Shown here: positions 40,578 through 58,600 of the stretch, in pieces
How the letters are laid out: every line of letters begins with the position of its first letter
Position numbering within the stretch: the first letter of the stretch is position 1
DNA from: Dipylidium caninum
Lineage: Eukaryota; Platyhelminthes; Cestoda; Cyclophyllidea; Dipylidiidae
Direction of reading: 5' to 3'
DNA: 64,000 nucleotides
Assembly: GCA_017562135.1 (NCBI GenBank)
Contig: QEYB01000963.1
Location: 1,027,201-1,091,200 of the forward strand
The notes under the pieces: generated by a model
The model's database searches: none
Told to the model about the DNA's origin: nothing
What the model saw: the letters and a program-made list of their open reading frames with translations, nothing else
Program-made: the position numbers and the translations under genes

Positions 40578-40961
40578 GACTACAGCAAAGTTATCGAAGG
40601 CGAGCAATCCGTGCAGTAAATTAAAACACCGCTAAGAAGTAACCTAATCTGAGATATTCTTCGTTAATTAAATATCTTAAACATTCACAAAGCCTTTCCT
40701 CAGACATCCAACAATATTTATGTCTAAATATTAGCACAGAGGAACTTAACTCATCTCCTAACTTTTTGGTGCCAACTAAGCGCTCCGATCAAAGGCGCAC
40801 TGTGCACCCACCGCCGCAACCCCACCACCGACCACGAATCAGCCACCCACCCACCCGAGGTAACACTACATAACTAAGTCCCTGACGGCAGCAGACGGAA
40901 GGCAAGTACAAACATATATATACACGTCAAGTAATACGACATTCAGAGTAAGCGCGCAACT
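40578..40961. other. Intergenic region PSMC5 / ISWI
   Basis: 384 nt between the ISWI stop and the PSMC5 start, same strand. It contains a C/A-rich stretch (40800-40855). No minus-strand AATAAA was found for ISWI. Confidence 0.4.
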
Positions 40962-45205
<4,244 letters not shown>

Positions 45206-45960
45206 TCGAAAGAAACAGGCGGACCGAAGCCAATCAGAACAAAGATTCGAACTTCGAAAGCAGTTCAGTAAATAAAACAAACTATTAAAGTCTGCTTTAA
45301 AAGTTAACTGGACCGCGACTTAGTACCGCAGAGTATAGACCTAACACTGTAACAAAAATCATACTCGAATACAACTATTTTTCCAATTTATCTGTTTATA
45401 TCTTGCGTACGAGTCAAAATGTTCCCCTCGAATTACTAACATTTCTATTCTGGTTTCAAACTCGAAACCTTTTAAATACGGTACTTATAGATAAGGCGAC
45501 TACAAATACATCACTATTTCGGCTAGCAATTGGTAACCACTCACATCCCCGAAATATTCTCTTCCCTATACCTAAATGCACTGCAGCAATCCCGCCCCGC
45601 TTATGAACCCCCACCACACCCAATACGCTACAGACCATCCAGCCTTGCCTTGATTGCATTGCATTTTACCAATTTCACCATTAATAAGATACTAACCGCA
45701 AAACCCAGAAAACGAACGAGACTCGTACCGACCCCTCACAAGCTTTCCGAAGCACTGAATGGTAAACCGGTCAAACGTGCCTGTCGGACTGATAGACGAA
45801 CACAACAGCCAAATTCGACGCCAATTTTTTGCAATACAGATGATATTTAGTTAATTTCCAACAAAATACAAAAGTCGTAATGCAAGTTAAGTACGAAAAC
45901 TGAAGTTTTTCGCGTACACACTACCCATCACTCAACAACTTTCGCGGTAATCGGCGGCCC
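45206..45960. other. Intergenic region 5' of ISWI
   Basis: Presumed ISWI promoter plus the 3' end of the next minus-strand gene. Plus-strand frames (45403-45606, 45530-45850) overlap each other and match nothing known. Confidence 0.4.
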
Positions 45961-48900
45961 TCAAACAGAAGTCAGCTCAGTCATCGTCACCGACGTCGAC
46001 GCCCTTGATTGTTCGAGCAAGGAGCTCAACTCTTTCCGAAAAACAGCCTACAAGAAAAAAGCACCAACATAGTTGAAAAGTCCCGCAAAACCTCCGATTT
46101 AATCAAATAGCGTATCGTTTCGACGCCAGACGGGCGTGTACGTCAGAAGCCTTAACCCAAAGGCTGGAAAGGTGGAGGAGGGCATTGAACGCGCTCCACA
46201 CTACTCACCTATAGACCTGTTTGCTGTGCTTCTGGCGAAGCAGAGAAGATTGGATCTTTTCGCGGATATGCAGCATCGCTGCCCGGCTATAGGATGGAGG
46301 TGCCACAGGAGTGCTGCGGCGGCTAGACAGCTACAGAGAGTGTTGTGGGATTAGTTAGGTGAGAGATGAGGCGGGCATGATCGAGGCCTACCTGGGAGTG
46401 AGCCACCGCGCTGTGAATTCCACGCTCGAACGACTTGGCAGCAGCGGAAGAAGTAACAGAAGCAGAAGGTGTGCTGGTTTTCATTTCCGACGCAGAGCTC
46501 CGGCCAGACGTTACGCAGAAAGCACCAAGGGTGACGACTGTGGACAGCTCGCGCTGACAGGACTTCATTGCATCATCCAACGCTTTCTGCACTGCCAATG
46601 TGTACTCGAGCTTTGTGCGAGCCTTGTTTTCCATCTGCTTTGAAGAGGTGATTAGTTAATGATTATTTTCGACTTTCCAAGGTGCATCACGGAAAGATAC
46701 TTTTTTTGTTCCAATAGTTTTATGTCAGTAAAAATCAAATTAAAATAATATTTACCGCGTATTAAGTCACGTGAGATGATGAGATTCATGGAATCAGAGC
46801 GGACACACAAACTGGGATCTTATCAATCATTCAAACCATCTAAGTCAAATTTAGAAAAGACAGCAGGTAACAATGTCTCCAGATGCGTCAAAATGACTGT
46901 CTTACTTTCTGCAAGCTACACATTTAAAATCGATGGAGCACTTCTGAACACAAATTACTCATTTATTTTCATTAAAAAATGTCGAGAACAGTTCAATGGG
47001 AACGGTAAATAACGAAGCGCCACCTACCACAGGTGCCCATTCACGCATAATGGCCTGCTCGGTTTCATCAATATCGCCTCCACTATCGTCCTCTTCGCAA
47101 TCCTCTTCCACGGATTCCCCACTGTGATGACCGTTTTCATCATCAACTATCTCACCTTCCTCATGCTCCACCTCTTCTATCTCCATGTCCCCCTTGGAAG
47201 GTGAGGAACCTTCGCCCCTGTCTGATGAAGAAGATTTGGAGACTGGGATAGGTTCGGGACTCGATGATTCGTTGCCTGTGGCAAATTTGTCATATATTTC
47301 GATGGGGGCGGTATCAGCATATCTTTGAGAAGACAACTTTTACCGTTAGTGAGTAGAACATTCCAAGTAATGACTAAGTTTTTATAGTTAAACTCTCATT
47401 TAAATAAGTCGAAATTCAGCAAGCGTTAAACCTTTGGGTGAGGAGGAAGTAAAAGTTGGTAATTAAGACTTCATTAAACTGAGATGCATGGAAATAAATA
47501 AATAAAGATACACAAGCTGTGACAACCAAACTCATTATGACATTGAAACGAAAACTCCAAAAATTATTATCTTCAGACAATAAAAAAGAAATATAGAGAA
47601 CAGGGAAATTACATAGGTGCAATATCATCGTTTGGAGTTAATATTTTGTCCGCTTCCAGTGATATGCTCTCAACATCACCGTCATCCACAGATCGAAGAG
47701 GAGAAAGTATTGAAGGAGAATCCGAAACATTTGCGGCAACCTCTTCTCTCTCCTCATATCGTGATGATGAAAAGTTTTCCTGCATGAGGGTGTCGTAGAC
47801 ATCAAATGCATCCATCATACATTCAGTATCGGATCTATTATGAATCAGTGAAAGGTCATGTTTGAGACCACAGCGCAATGTACTGCTAAGATGAAGAGTG
47901 CTAAACAGCCTTGTAAGACGTCAAGTGAAGCCAAAGTTTCGACTTCGATAACTCGAACGCTTTACGGTCGACTTGACTTGAAGCATGCAATCATTTCAAC
48001 TTAAAAAAACTAATACAACTATCGAAATAAAAGTCAACATATGTTCATCCTTGAAGTTCAAATGATTCAAAGTAGTGTCAAAAGCAGTGGCACAGGATAG
48101 TCATAAATACTATACTGAGATATTTCTTCCATTTCTTCATCAGAACGAGAGAGCTGGGTGAGGAGAGCATCTGCTCTTGTTGGACTCATTTTAGGTGCAA
48201 CCGAAGTGGTATAGAAGGTGCAGAAGCTATCAAGAGAGCGTTTCACAAGGGCTTGTAAGTCATCCCGATTAAACGGCTCATCCGTGTCGAGTAATTTTAA
48301 AAGTCCTGAAATTCGACAGATGCCCGCGATTAGTGTTGATTACATCTACACAACTATACACGTTAGAAGACAAATCACCGGTAGTCTCCTGGGACAAAGC
48401 CATAATTAAGTCAGACATGTTTTCTGCAAGGTGGACAAGACGGTCGTGAATTCTCTTGTGTAGATGACCAGAAGCTTCTGTCGAACCCAGATGCTGAAAA
48501 CGCTTGAACAACTGGTCCGCTGAAAGGACAACACAACCCCGTCATATACGAAAAATCATAAGCAAAACTAAGGTCAGAGAAGTCACTGACGATCTTCACA
48601 AAGGACTGGGCCTTTAGTGTCACCAATATTTTGACCATCTTGCTTAAGTCTCAAAGTAAGTTGGAGACGAATGCGCATGAAATCTTGTTGCAGACAGGCG
48701 AGTTCAGGGTGCTGGATGGCAGCAAGACGTTGTGTAAGGGCATGGGCCACTCGAGCAAGAAAGAAGAGTCGGGATAGGCGTCTCCGAAGGCGTGCACACT
48801 TCGCTGACGTGGAATAGCTAGTGATGCCATCCTCACCTACGCTCTTACGTCCAGTTTTCATTAAATCACAAGCCCAAGAACGTAGCCTACCTAGAATGTC

Positions 48901-50043
48901 AAACCGGACAAAAGTAAATAACTTCTCTACTCCCTACAGTTAGCGTTGACATGTTCAAGAAAATGCTATTAGGCACACAAATGATAAAATAATAAAGTTA
49001 ACGAGGAATATATTTTCACTCCAAAAAATAACGCACTTTTATACACAAACGCCAAACATACTCATTACAAATAAGAGGCAATAAGTAGACACGGAAATAT
49101 GCACAAATACAAGTGGGAAGAAAATAACCTTTATGACTTTAAATTATAAAAACACCATTTAGACATAAGCATCAATCTACATGCTAAAGTGTTTATAAGT
49201 GGGGCAAAATAAGGAGTTATAATGCCGATCCGTGAAAGAATTAATTTCCCATACGTCTACCATGGTACCAACTCAAGCAGCAGTTATTCTGTCAGAAACT
49301 GGTGTAATTCACAATATCAAGAGTTACCAAAAGATAATATCATTGAAGTAGTTATCAAAAGTAATAGAATAGTAGAAATTTAAAAATAATCGATATGGTA
49401 TAAAAGTGTAAAAACTAACCAAATGGAATGCTACGTTGGGGCTCGTGAAGTAACACTCGACTTAGGCGTTCCAATGACTCATCTTGAATGTCTTGAATCC
49501 TTTTCGACAAGTCATCAATGTCTCGTGTAGCATTAACTTCGAGAAAAGTAACTAAAATAATGATAACAAACGGGATGAACCTACGATGAACCAGATGATT
49601 GGAAGTCTCTAAGTTTGCTTTTTCGAGAACGTCAAAAACGGCTTCATTATGTGAAGGGTCGATGGTTTCACCAAGTCTATAAATGGTTTCGAAAGTCTCA
49701 AAATTCTTCGGATCAGAGTAGAATTGTGCAATTTCATTGCACTTGTCCGTTAGTTCGCATAAAGAAGATGCACTTAAATCCGCTGAAGGATAGACGACAT
49801 CACTGCATTCCAAGAAATAAAATCAAGCGGCAAACATGAATTTTATTACGATTTTAATGTGAAGGAACGAAGTTAAGCACAAATGGCATTATAGCTGTTG
49901 CATTTAATGTATGTCAAAGACAGATACCACTCGAAAAAAAACATACCGTCGTCTTTAGGTGCTCTAAACTCATTTATAACGTTTTCGGCATGATTTTCTA
50001 TAAGGCGTTGAAAGTCCTGAAGCACATCGCAAGCGTCAAGCAT
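45961..50043 (-). CDS. Unrecognised acidic/helical protein, about 640 aa
   Basis: I do not recognise the family. About ten exons join with GT-AG borders and matching phase. The first four: 49947-50043 (MLDACDVLQDFQRLIENHAE), 49585-49782, 49420-49551 (after a 33-nt intron), and about 48620-48896. Later exons: about 48350-48511, 48130-48310, 47623-47890, 47023-47325, 46390-46630 and 45961-46047. The N-terminal two thirds look helical (RLVHLAENMSDLIMAL, LKLLDTDEPFNRDDLQALV). A long, very acidic low-complexity stretch follows (around EEVEHEEGEIVDDENGHHSG), then a coiled-coil segment (ENKARTKLEYTLAVQKALDD), a Ser/Thr-rich piece and the end SRASTSVTMTELTSV. No signal peptide or membrane segment. 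The acidic tract suggests a nuclear or chaperone-like role, but this is a guess. Some borders (48350, 46390) are provisional. Confidence 0.7.
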
Positions 50044-51808
50044 TGTACACGGACATGAAACGCAAGCGGAGTGACCAATGGAGTTAAAGAGGGGAAAATC
50101 AATGGATTAAAATTAAAATAAGCACGTTTGTTGTCCATGATCAAATTTTCCAGTGAAGAGGCTCTTTTTCTCGTCGTTTATCTTAATTTGAATACAAATC
50201 TTTTAGTGATAAAATGTTTCACATGATATAGTATATTTATGAAATTATTTGAAGTGTATTTAAAACACCTACGTGTAACATTTTTGACGTCGTGCAAACA
50301 AGAAAATCTGTCAAAAAAAGCACTTTCAAACGTCATTATATATCAACGTTGAACACGCGTAGTATAACTTTTTCGAATGCAGGATAGCAAAACATACAAC
50401 AGATTACAAAGCCGTCATATTTATGATAAAAGATATTCGCAAGGCTGACCAACATGAGAGGCAACGCCAGTGGCAAAAGAAAACAGGACATGAAACGATT
50501 AACGCAGCTGTCATTCGACTATTTCGAAGATTTGAATGTAATGTAACCAAGGAATTCAACATATACAGTGAATTAACAAAGTTTATAATTTTCCCGATAA
50601 GGCAAATGTACAAAAGTGTCTGACGAAAGAGAAATAGCTTAAAGTTTAGTCACGCAGTCTAATGAGATGTAAGAGCGGCGAAGGGTTAATGATGTCAATA
50701 AATTTACAGATTTAAAAGACAAAATTATATTTCTTCGAAAGTAGACGACAAAGGAAAAAATATTGACGACAAGGAAACTTAAAGTTCGATGAAAAGCTGT
50801 TCGGCTTCAATCGAATAAAGATATATTTTTGATAAACATTGCAGTGGGACAATCGTAAATAGATCACATATGTAGAAAAATGATTAATTGCGCGATTGCC
50901 AATTTAGAAGAAATGAGAGAAATTGACACAACACATTTTATAGGACCAAATTATATTAAAGAATTGTGTTTTTATTTTTACATTTCCTCCCTTACAAATT
51001 GGCAAGTTTTCCTCCGCGCAACGCCGCTTTTAATCCTTCCTTATCCACTAACACAGATATGCTGCAAATCTTAATAGGGTCTTATCCATCCTCTCCCTTT
51101 CTTTATGTGCACCTAGAAGTAAATAATGACATGTCCTAGATCCGCCAACATTTTGTTTACCAGATCCGTCATGGCTAAAGATGACTGGCTCCAAAAGTAA
51201 TGCTTTTCATTTCTTCGTTACTAATCGTATTTACAAGGACTTCTCATTGACGCAGTAACAGTAGTTGATAGTGTAACACATACTGAACTACGGTAACTAC
51301 GCTTACTTGTTTATTTTAAGTGTTTCTAATCCATATCTCTTTCTCGCACTTTCGCGATTGACTGCTTTAACACTAATTGGCTAAATATTTGCATTTTCAA
51401 GCCTAAGGAGTCTAAGCTGCTGCCAGAAGCACACATATCCAGTAGGTATCAGTCGTGGGCTGTTGCAACTATGTATTTGCCCGCATTTACCACAAGTAGG
51501 CACAACAAACACCATATCAGCGAAGCGGCAATACTTTATCGTCTACGGCGCCCACACTTTGCTCTGGAAGTAGTTGCCGCCAAACTTGGACGCCACCATG
51601 TGTGCAGTGTAATGTAATAGTCTCATTTCTTTCAACAATGGCGAGATTGTTGTGGCATCACTTCAGTTTATGGAGTGGAGAGGAATTCACCCTAATCAGT
51701 ACACAAGTTTATTTTCCGCTTAAAGCAGCCTAACATTTTTGTAGCATTCCTCCTTGCCGTACAACCTGTGTTTAACACAACTGGAGCAACACAAGTTTCT
51801 TCCCACAC
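50044..51808. other. Intergenic region
   Basis: AT-rich DNA with no supported exon. It should contain the promoter of the minus-strand gene ending at 50043. Small frames (50404-50613, 50423-50623, 50880-51074) are chance-like. Confidence 0.5.
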
Positions 51809-53857
51809 AAATGACACCACAAGCGTCTCTGCTCATAACATCTGCAACTTTATTCTAACTGAACATCTTCATCTGGTAACCTCTCAGCGCTACCGCCTAA
51901 CCGCCGGTGTATTCGTTCGTAATGAACACGTTTTCGGTGTTAGCAGCGGGTCATTGCAGTCTTGTCCACCTCGCGTGTGGTCTCCAGCACGCATTTGTGG
52001 GTGCGACGTTGGCAGTGTGAGTTAAAGCCCTGAGACAGGCACTGGAGCAAAGGAAGCGATTAGCCGTCGGCTAAGCAGTTGTGTTCTTGTCAACTTGCTT
52101 CATGTGCTATTACAATGTGGGGCAGAGGGTGCACGAATGATGAGGCTTTCGGGAGGAGTGCGGCGAAGGCAGAGCAGACATTGAAGACGAGAGGTGTGAG
52201 AGGGGTGAGAGTGGAGGCACTGAGTACCTGCAAATGATGTGGTTAGACGAGGGCATTCGCTTCCGCCTCCGCCACCTAGCCACTGCTCACCCATGCGGCA
52301 TTCAGTAAGACGTCGTTTTGCTGCCGAAGGGGAGGTGGGTCTGTCATGCATGTGCGTCTTCGCGGCGATAATATCGCCTGTGTTCTTCAGTCCACCCACA
52401 TATTGCGACTCAGCTTTGCACGCTTCTCTTGCACGTAGCCACATGGTCTTAAGTGTGGGCTCTGCGTCAACGTGACGCCTGCCTTACCGCCGCTCCACGC
52501 CACTCACCTGACATCCTTGCGTAAATGAGTGGAGGAATGAACGCAACTCCCAAAAGAAGACAACTGTCCTGACACTCATGCCTTCATAAATAGGCACCTC
52601 TCCCCCCCCCCCCCCCCCCACCGAGTCATATGGTGTCCATAGTGCAGTGGGTGAAGACAGAGGGTTGGGGCATCTGTCGAAATGGCGGCGATTGCAGTCC
52701 TGGTGCACTCATCTGTCCTTGAAGAGGGGTCGGAGATACTTTTGTGGGGACCTGATGGTCAAGCGTGCACTCGAAAGAAGGTCCGGTCTTCTCCCATCGG
52801 GGAGTAGACACACATTGCAATGAGTCAGAGAGGAACCTCAACTGTTCTCCCACATGCCACGACCAGATGCGTAATCAGGCCGACCTATGTTGACAATAGC
52901 CCTAATATGGTGTGGCATTCAACGAGGACATAGCTTCCCAATTGTCATATTGACAGTGCTCTATTTCATTCTCGACTTGTGCAGGCTTCACATGCGTCTG
53001 TGTGAGTTGCTTACACAACAAATAGGACATGTGGGATGTGGCAGGAGTGGACTGAAACGGCGCTGCGTACTTAGTAAACCAAGAAGATGTTCTCTTGTCC
53101 ACTCTCAACAATGATGGCTAAGAAGGGTGGAGGGGGAGATGACGGTTATGACGACGCAATAATGAGTAGGGAAAACCGCACTTAATCGGTGGCACTCCTC
53201 TCAGAAAAGCACAGCACTCACACATTAACTGCGCTAAATTCCGCCGTCTCACACTCCCATCCCGCATCAATGCGACATTGGCAAGGGGAAGAGTAGAGCT
53301 TGATGGGAAAACGAGGCGATGTTTATTCTCCTCGTAATTCTTCTTCTTCTCCTCCTCTCCACCACCTCCTCCTCCTATTCCAGTGACTATCTTGGCACAT
53401 AAAATGATCTCCAGCACTTAAGAAGATATATTCTCCCGTGGCATTATTTGTCGATGTTCGAATGCTCCTCACGAGAATGCGCACTTGTACCTGACCGGTA
53501 CACATCTCACTTCATGGGATATTCCCTTTGTTCCATTGACCACACCGTGAAGGTTGTCGGAGGTGATTCGAATGCAGTATTGACCACGCCAAAGAACACG
53601 AGACTTTGTCAACTACGTCTCCATCAGTACTCACATATTCCCCGAAATGTCACACTAGGGGATATGGGGATCTTGCCTCAGTCATCCTTAAATTCGACAG
53701 ACGTTCCTCCAATGAATTTTTGTAGACATTCCGTCGTGAGTAGCAGAGAGTAGAGTGCTGGCCATTTCGACGTGGAAGTAAACCGGCACTGTAGGGGAGA
53801 CATCTATCTTGTGAAATTTGGAAAGTTGGGATACTTGAAGCTTGTCTCATTTGCCTC
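51809..53857 (+). repeat. Large inverted repeat, left copy (~2 kb)
   Basis: This block recurs as its reverse complement at 61868-64000. It runs from about TCATAACATCTGCAACTTTA near 51830 to GAAATTTGGAAAGTTGGGA near 53815. It holds a C18 run (52602-52619), GGAG/CCTCC-rich patches around 53330-53370 and many short frames, such as one containing GYSLCSIDHTVK, that appear in both copies. No transposase, reverse transcriptase or clear terminal inverted repeat was recognised. An interspersed non-autonomous element or segmental duplication is likely. Confidence 0.88.
52602..52619. repeat. C18 homop
   Basis: A homopolymer run of 18 C in the left 2-kb repeat copy. The right copy carries G20 at the matching place, so the tract belongs to the repeat family. 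Confidence 0.9.
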
Positions 53858-55696
53858 GTGGGGGAAGACATACCTCCAAAGACCTTGTTTTAAAACAATA
53901 TCTTTTCTTGTTCGTCCTTCCAGTCGTTGGATTTTTTCGCTTAGACTTACCACTTTTTGATCCCTAACCAGCTTAATATGGTACACTTCTACTAATTTTC
54001 TATTTCACATTTCCATGTTGCTTAGGTATCCCTATCCCGCCTTTACTCCGCAACATTTAAAAAGTTTTGGCTGAGGAACTAATCTCCCTAACTCTATCTT
54101 AGCCCTTATGCAACTCAATTGACTGGCATACGATCGGATTGAAGCTAAATAATTGGAATAGTTGTCTGGTGGATAATTTACACCTAGAGGCATTTGTCCC
54201 ACCACTGTCCTTCAAATCGTGAACTAGCAGGTGAGCTAGACCGTAATTGGGTTTGGTTCCGTGCAATTACAGAAGCGTTCTTTTGCCTGATTGCCGTATT
54301 AAAATGAATGCTCCAATCTACTCAGAAATAAATAATGCTTTCACCCTTAATTCGTTTGTCCCACACTATGTTAAGTGTGGAGTTGCACTCGTTTGTGTAA
54401 AAAGTACCCTCAAGTTGTCAGATTTCCATGCGCGCATCTACTTGGCTTTATATTTTCTAACTTTTGTCTTGGTGACTTTTCATTAGTCTATTCAAACATT
54501 CAGCCTTATAACAGTAGTTCATTTCTGTAGGTATTTTTTACTTTTTTGATATCTATATTCTTCCTTTTCCTGATACTCCCTTATAATGATTTGTGAGTGA
54601 TATTTCTTGTTTTCTTATACTTTTCCTTTTATAAATGACACTGCTTAGGAGAATGTCGTCTCTATCCCAAAATTCACAAAAGCGGGTTTATTAGTGCTCT
54701 TGTCTATACTACTTATCAGACTTAATTATCGATAAATCTACTGCGTGGTTGACTTTAAAATAAATGTCTGTTTCTTAACCTTACAAATTCATTTGTGTCG
54801 TTTCACAGTTTGTAACGTCAAATATTTGCACGTCTTAATGAAAATATTTAGCAGTTCTTTGTAAAAATTGGAATTCGATAAGTGAAGAAATGTTTTTTTA
54901 CATATTCTTCTAGATTGGCTGATTACTTATATAGTAATTTTAGACAATATTTGTGTAATTATTATCCCTCTTTTGTTGAACCTGTCAATCTCCTGTTTGC
55001 ATCCTGTGAAGCGTCGCACTTCCTGGAGGATATAAAAAACGTAACCAATAGAGTCCCGAATAAACGCATAACCCTGATATATAGGGAATGAAAAAATAAC
55101 ATTCCCTCGAGTGATTATGTTTACTTCGGATAAACTAAGCACCACATTAGCATTATAATTAATGGGTCTTAATGGTGAAATGAATACACGGATGTTGTTG
55201 CATGATCGCACTTTACCCAAATATGCAAAACCTGAGGATTACTCGTATCGCATTTCTCATATTAAAGTTGGTACAGTGTCTGGGAGAAGGCGACGCACAC
55301 TTTAAGCTTGTCAGGTGAACATGAATATGAAGACAATATTCTAAGCACCGGGCGTTACACCCACTTTGTGATACACGCATGAGATCTGATCTAGACGCAA
55401 TTGATTACCCACAAATTTAAGACCAAAATCCTATTGGCTTCTCATCAACTGTTTAGCGGACTCTTGTGATAATTACCCCAAAAATAAGGGGACAATCGGT
55501 TCGAGTAACTTCCGTCCCAACTCCTCCTCAGAGAAGCCGGAAGTGAGGACTTGCAAGGAGATGGAAGTCCCTACCCACACACGATGACAAATTGTTGAAT
55601 GGAGGATTAGGAACGAAGAGTGGTAGTGGGGAGGCCATCATAGTCTGTAGAGCTCTGCCCACCGATTCGCAAGTCTCGCCCGCGCCACTTGCCAAC
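53858..55696. other. 5' flank of SLC30A gene
   Basis: AT-rich, no supported exon. It lies between the left repeat and the zinc transporter and should include its promoter. An in-frame upstream start at about 55592 would add 35 residues to the transporter. Confidence 0.4.
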
Positions 55697-58600
55697 ATGA
55701 ACGAGAACGATTTGCACGCCGGCTACGAGCAGCCTGATGATGTGGAAATGAAACCGAAGGGCAGGAGCTATAGTATCAAGAAAACTTTTAGAGAGTACGG
55801 TTCACTTATTTATTCGTTTGTTTTCTTTCTCTCGAGCCAACTTGATTTATCGTTAGCTTAATTGAGTGACTACTACATCACATCAAAGGTACCCTTAATT
55901 CCAGGTCCGTATTGTCTACCAATTTGTCAACCTTCACGTAAATCCCCGTATAAAGGACTATTATTTCCTCTCTTGATGACAATTGCTTTCTTGTCATGAG
56001 GGATGTAACTGAACTATAATATTTCTTACTCCAGGACTAATTTTATTTATGTATTTATAATTATTACTTCATGCAACTTCTATGCAAAAGCTGCCGCTAG
56101 AAAAATGCATTAATTGACCAAGTTAAATTCGAAGTAGATTTATTTTAATCCCGCTAAATAACTTTTTACTTTACCTTTTACCAAATTTCAGCCCCGAACG
56201 AGATCGTTCAGATCGGTGATAATTTTTTCCGTAGAAAATCTTCTGGATAGTGTTGTTGAAAACGCATTCATTGAAGATTCAAACTATTGTTGTGACTAAG
56301 ATTTTATGTTTATCGTGGTGTTATTCTGCTCTTATTTCGTTATGCATTTCCATCAATGTTTAATGAACGCTCATGGGTCCTTTTCTTCCCGTGAATTCTT
56401 CCTTTGTTTCCACACTGCCAATTTTATGCGATAATAACTGGAATGCCACAACGTCTCGATAGAGGAAAACAGACGTCAACGAAAGTAGATGGTTAGAAGA
56501 CTACTGTCCGAGTCATAAGTGAATCGAGGTGGAGTTTAAGAGGTCCGCTATCATCAAGAAGATATTTTCCAGTTTACATATTTTGTTTGAAAGTTACGGG
56601 CTTGACATTGGACGTGCAATTTAGTGAATTCATAATCTACATAGAATTAATGATTTTTAGTTTACTGCCAACTCTCTTCTTATTTTATTATTTAGGAGTC
56701 CTTCTGATGAAGGCGGAGCTGGTACGTTGAGTCAAAAATGGCTTATATTGTTCCCTTCTTAGAGGCTCATTGTCATTCTGAACCGAATGAAGAAGGTATT
56801 GACAAGGTTGCTAGGCGGAAATTACTAATTGCCAGCGTCTTATGTCTTGTCTTCATGATTGGCGAAGCCACAGGTGAGCTTTCGAGGTCATAGTTAGTCT
56901 TGTTACTACTTACAGTTGAGCGCAATCTCCTGTAAAACGGGGTCCCCATAATAGCGGGGACTGTGAACCTGAATCGAAAAATAACATAGAATGTCATGGG
57001 TCCGTGGACGCATATAAATTTCTACTTTCCTCGGTCAGGTGGGGCAATAGCCGGGAGTTTGGCAATCATGACGGATGCTGCCCACCTTCTGACTGACTTT
57101 GCCAGTTTTCTGATCAGTCTCTTCGCCATATTCCTTTCTGGACGGCCTGCCACGCGAATGATGAGTTTTGGATGGTATCGTGCAGGTATCGTGTCCCTTT
57201 CCCTAATCCCCATTTATTGAATGCACCAAAATTCACACCACAGTATATGTTTGGCTATTAGTGAGGTTTGTGATTATAAGAATGAGGAATTTCTTGCCTT
57301 ATAGAAGTTGTAGGAGCTCTCGTCTCGGTCTTGATGATTTGGCTGGTAACCGGCATTCTAGTGTATCTTGCTATCATGCGAGTGGTAAGCAAACACTACG
57401 AAATCGACGGTATGGTTATGCTCATCACTTCCGCAATCGGCGTTGCCGTCAATCTGATGCAAGTGTCTCGACTGACCTCACAATCATATTCTCATGAGTT
57501 TTTTAGAATATGTACATTCACATTCTCAACCTACATCACCCATTTGTAAAATGTAATTATCTACCTTTTCATGCTGAACAGTTTCAATAATACACCTTTG
57601 TAAGATTGGGTCGTTTGTGTAAGATAAATGTGAATATTTCAGAATGGCTGCAACTCTCCATCAACACGGTCACGATCACGGTCACGGAGCTGATAACCAT
57701 GGCCACAGCCACGGTACACATCCCCATAGTCATAGTTTCCTCTCCAAATTGAAGAAGACGATTTCCAGCGTAAAACTCTCCCAACCCAAAGAATATGAAC
57801 TTACTAAGGACCCCGTCGGTGATGCATCCTCCGCCATTTGTGAGGGCGGAGAATTTCAACAAGGTCTGCAGAAACCCTACATGGTGGATAATATTCACGA
57901 ACACCATTCGCACAAGTGCTCAAAGCAAAAGGAGGTGAAATCCGTTGAAACTGAGAAGGAGAATATCAACGTTCGTGCTGCCTTCATACATGTGATCGGC
58001 GACCTTCTACAGAGTCTTGGAGTGATGATTGCGGCCTTTGTCATCTATTTTCATGTACGGATTCACGTCCTTCATTTGCCCTTTCATTCTCTCACAAAAC
58101 CATCCATTGCATTTAATGGCCGCAACAGGCGGTAGAGACTGGGTGGGTACAGGAGCAGTTAATTTCAAACAACACTTGGCTCTTCCGCGAGCATTCCTAG
58201 TCACTGCCTCGAGGGCAGTTGACATTCCTTTTTCCATTGGTATTAGAATAGGAGCAACGCCTCGAGCAGAAGAAGGATAAACTCTTTGCTTTTGTGCCAA
58301 GCCATTCGTAATAATCCTATCTGAAATTTCAGAAAATTTCTAAGTTTTAATCGACCTCAAAGATCTACTCATGGAGTAAATAACTGGTCTAAAACTCCAT
58401 CTAAACGCAGTATGTCATGCTAACGATACACTTTGGTTATATCATAACTCTTTAATGGGCAGGAAATCGTCGTTTTGAATGACTACTCTCCCTATTCTTT
58501 TAATATTTCAGCCGGAATATAAAATAGCCGACCCGATATGCACATTTATCTTCTCAGTGTTGGTTTTACTAACCACTGTGAATATCCTCAAAGACGCGAT

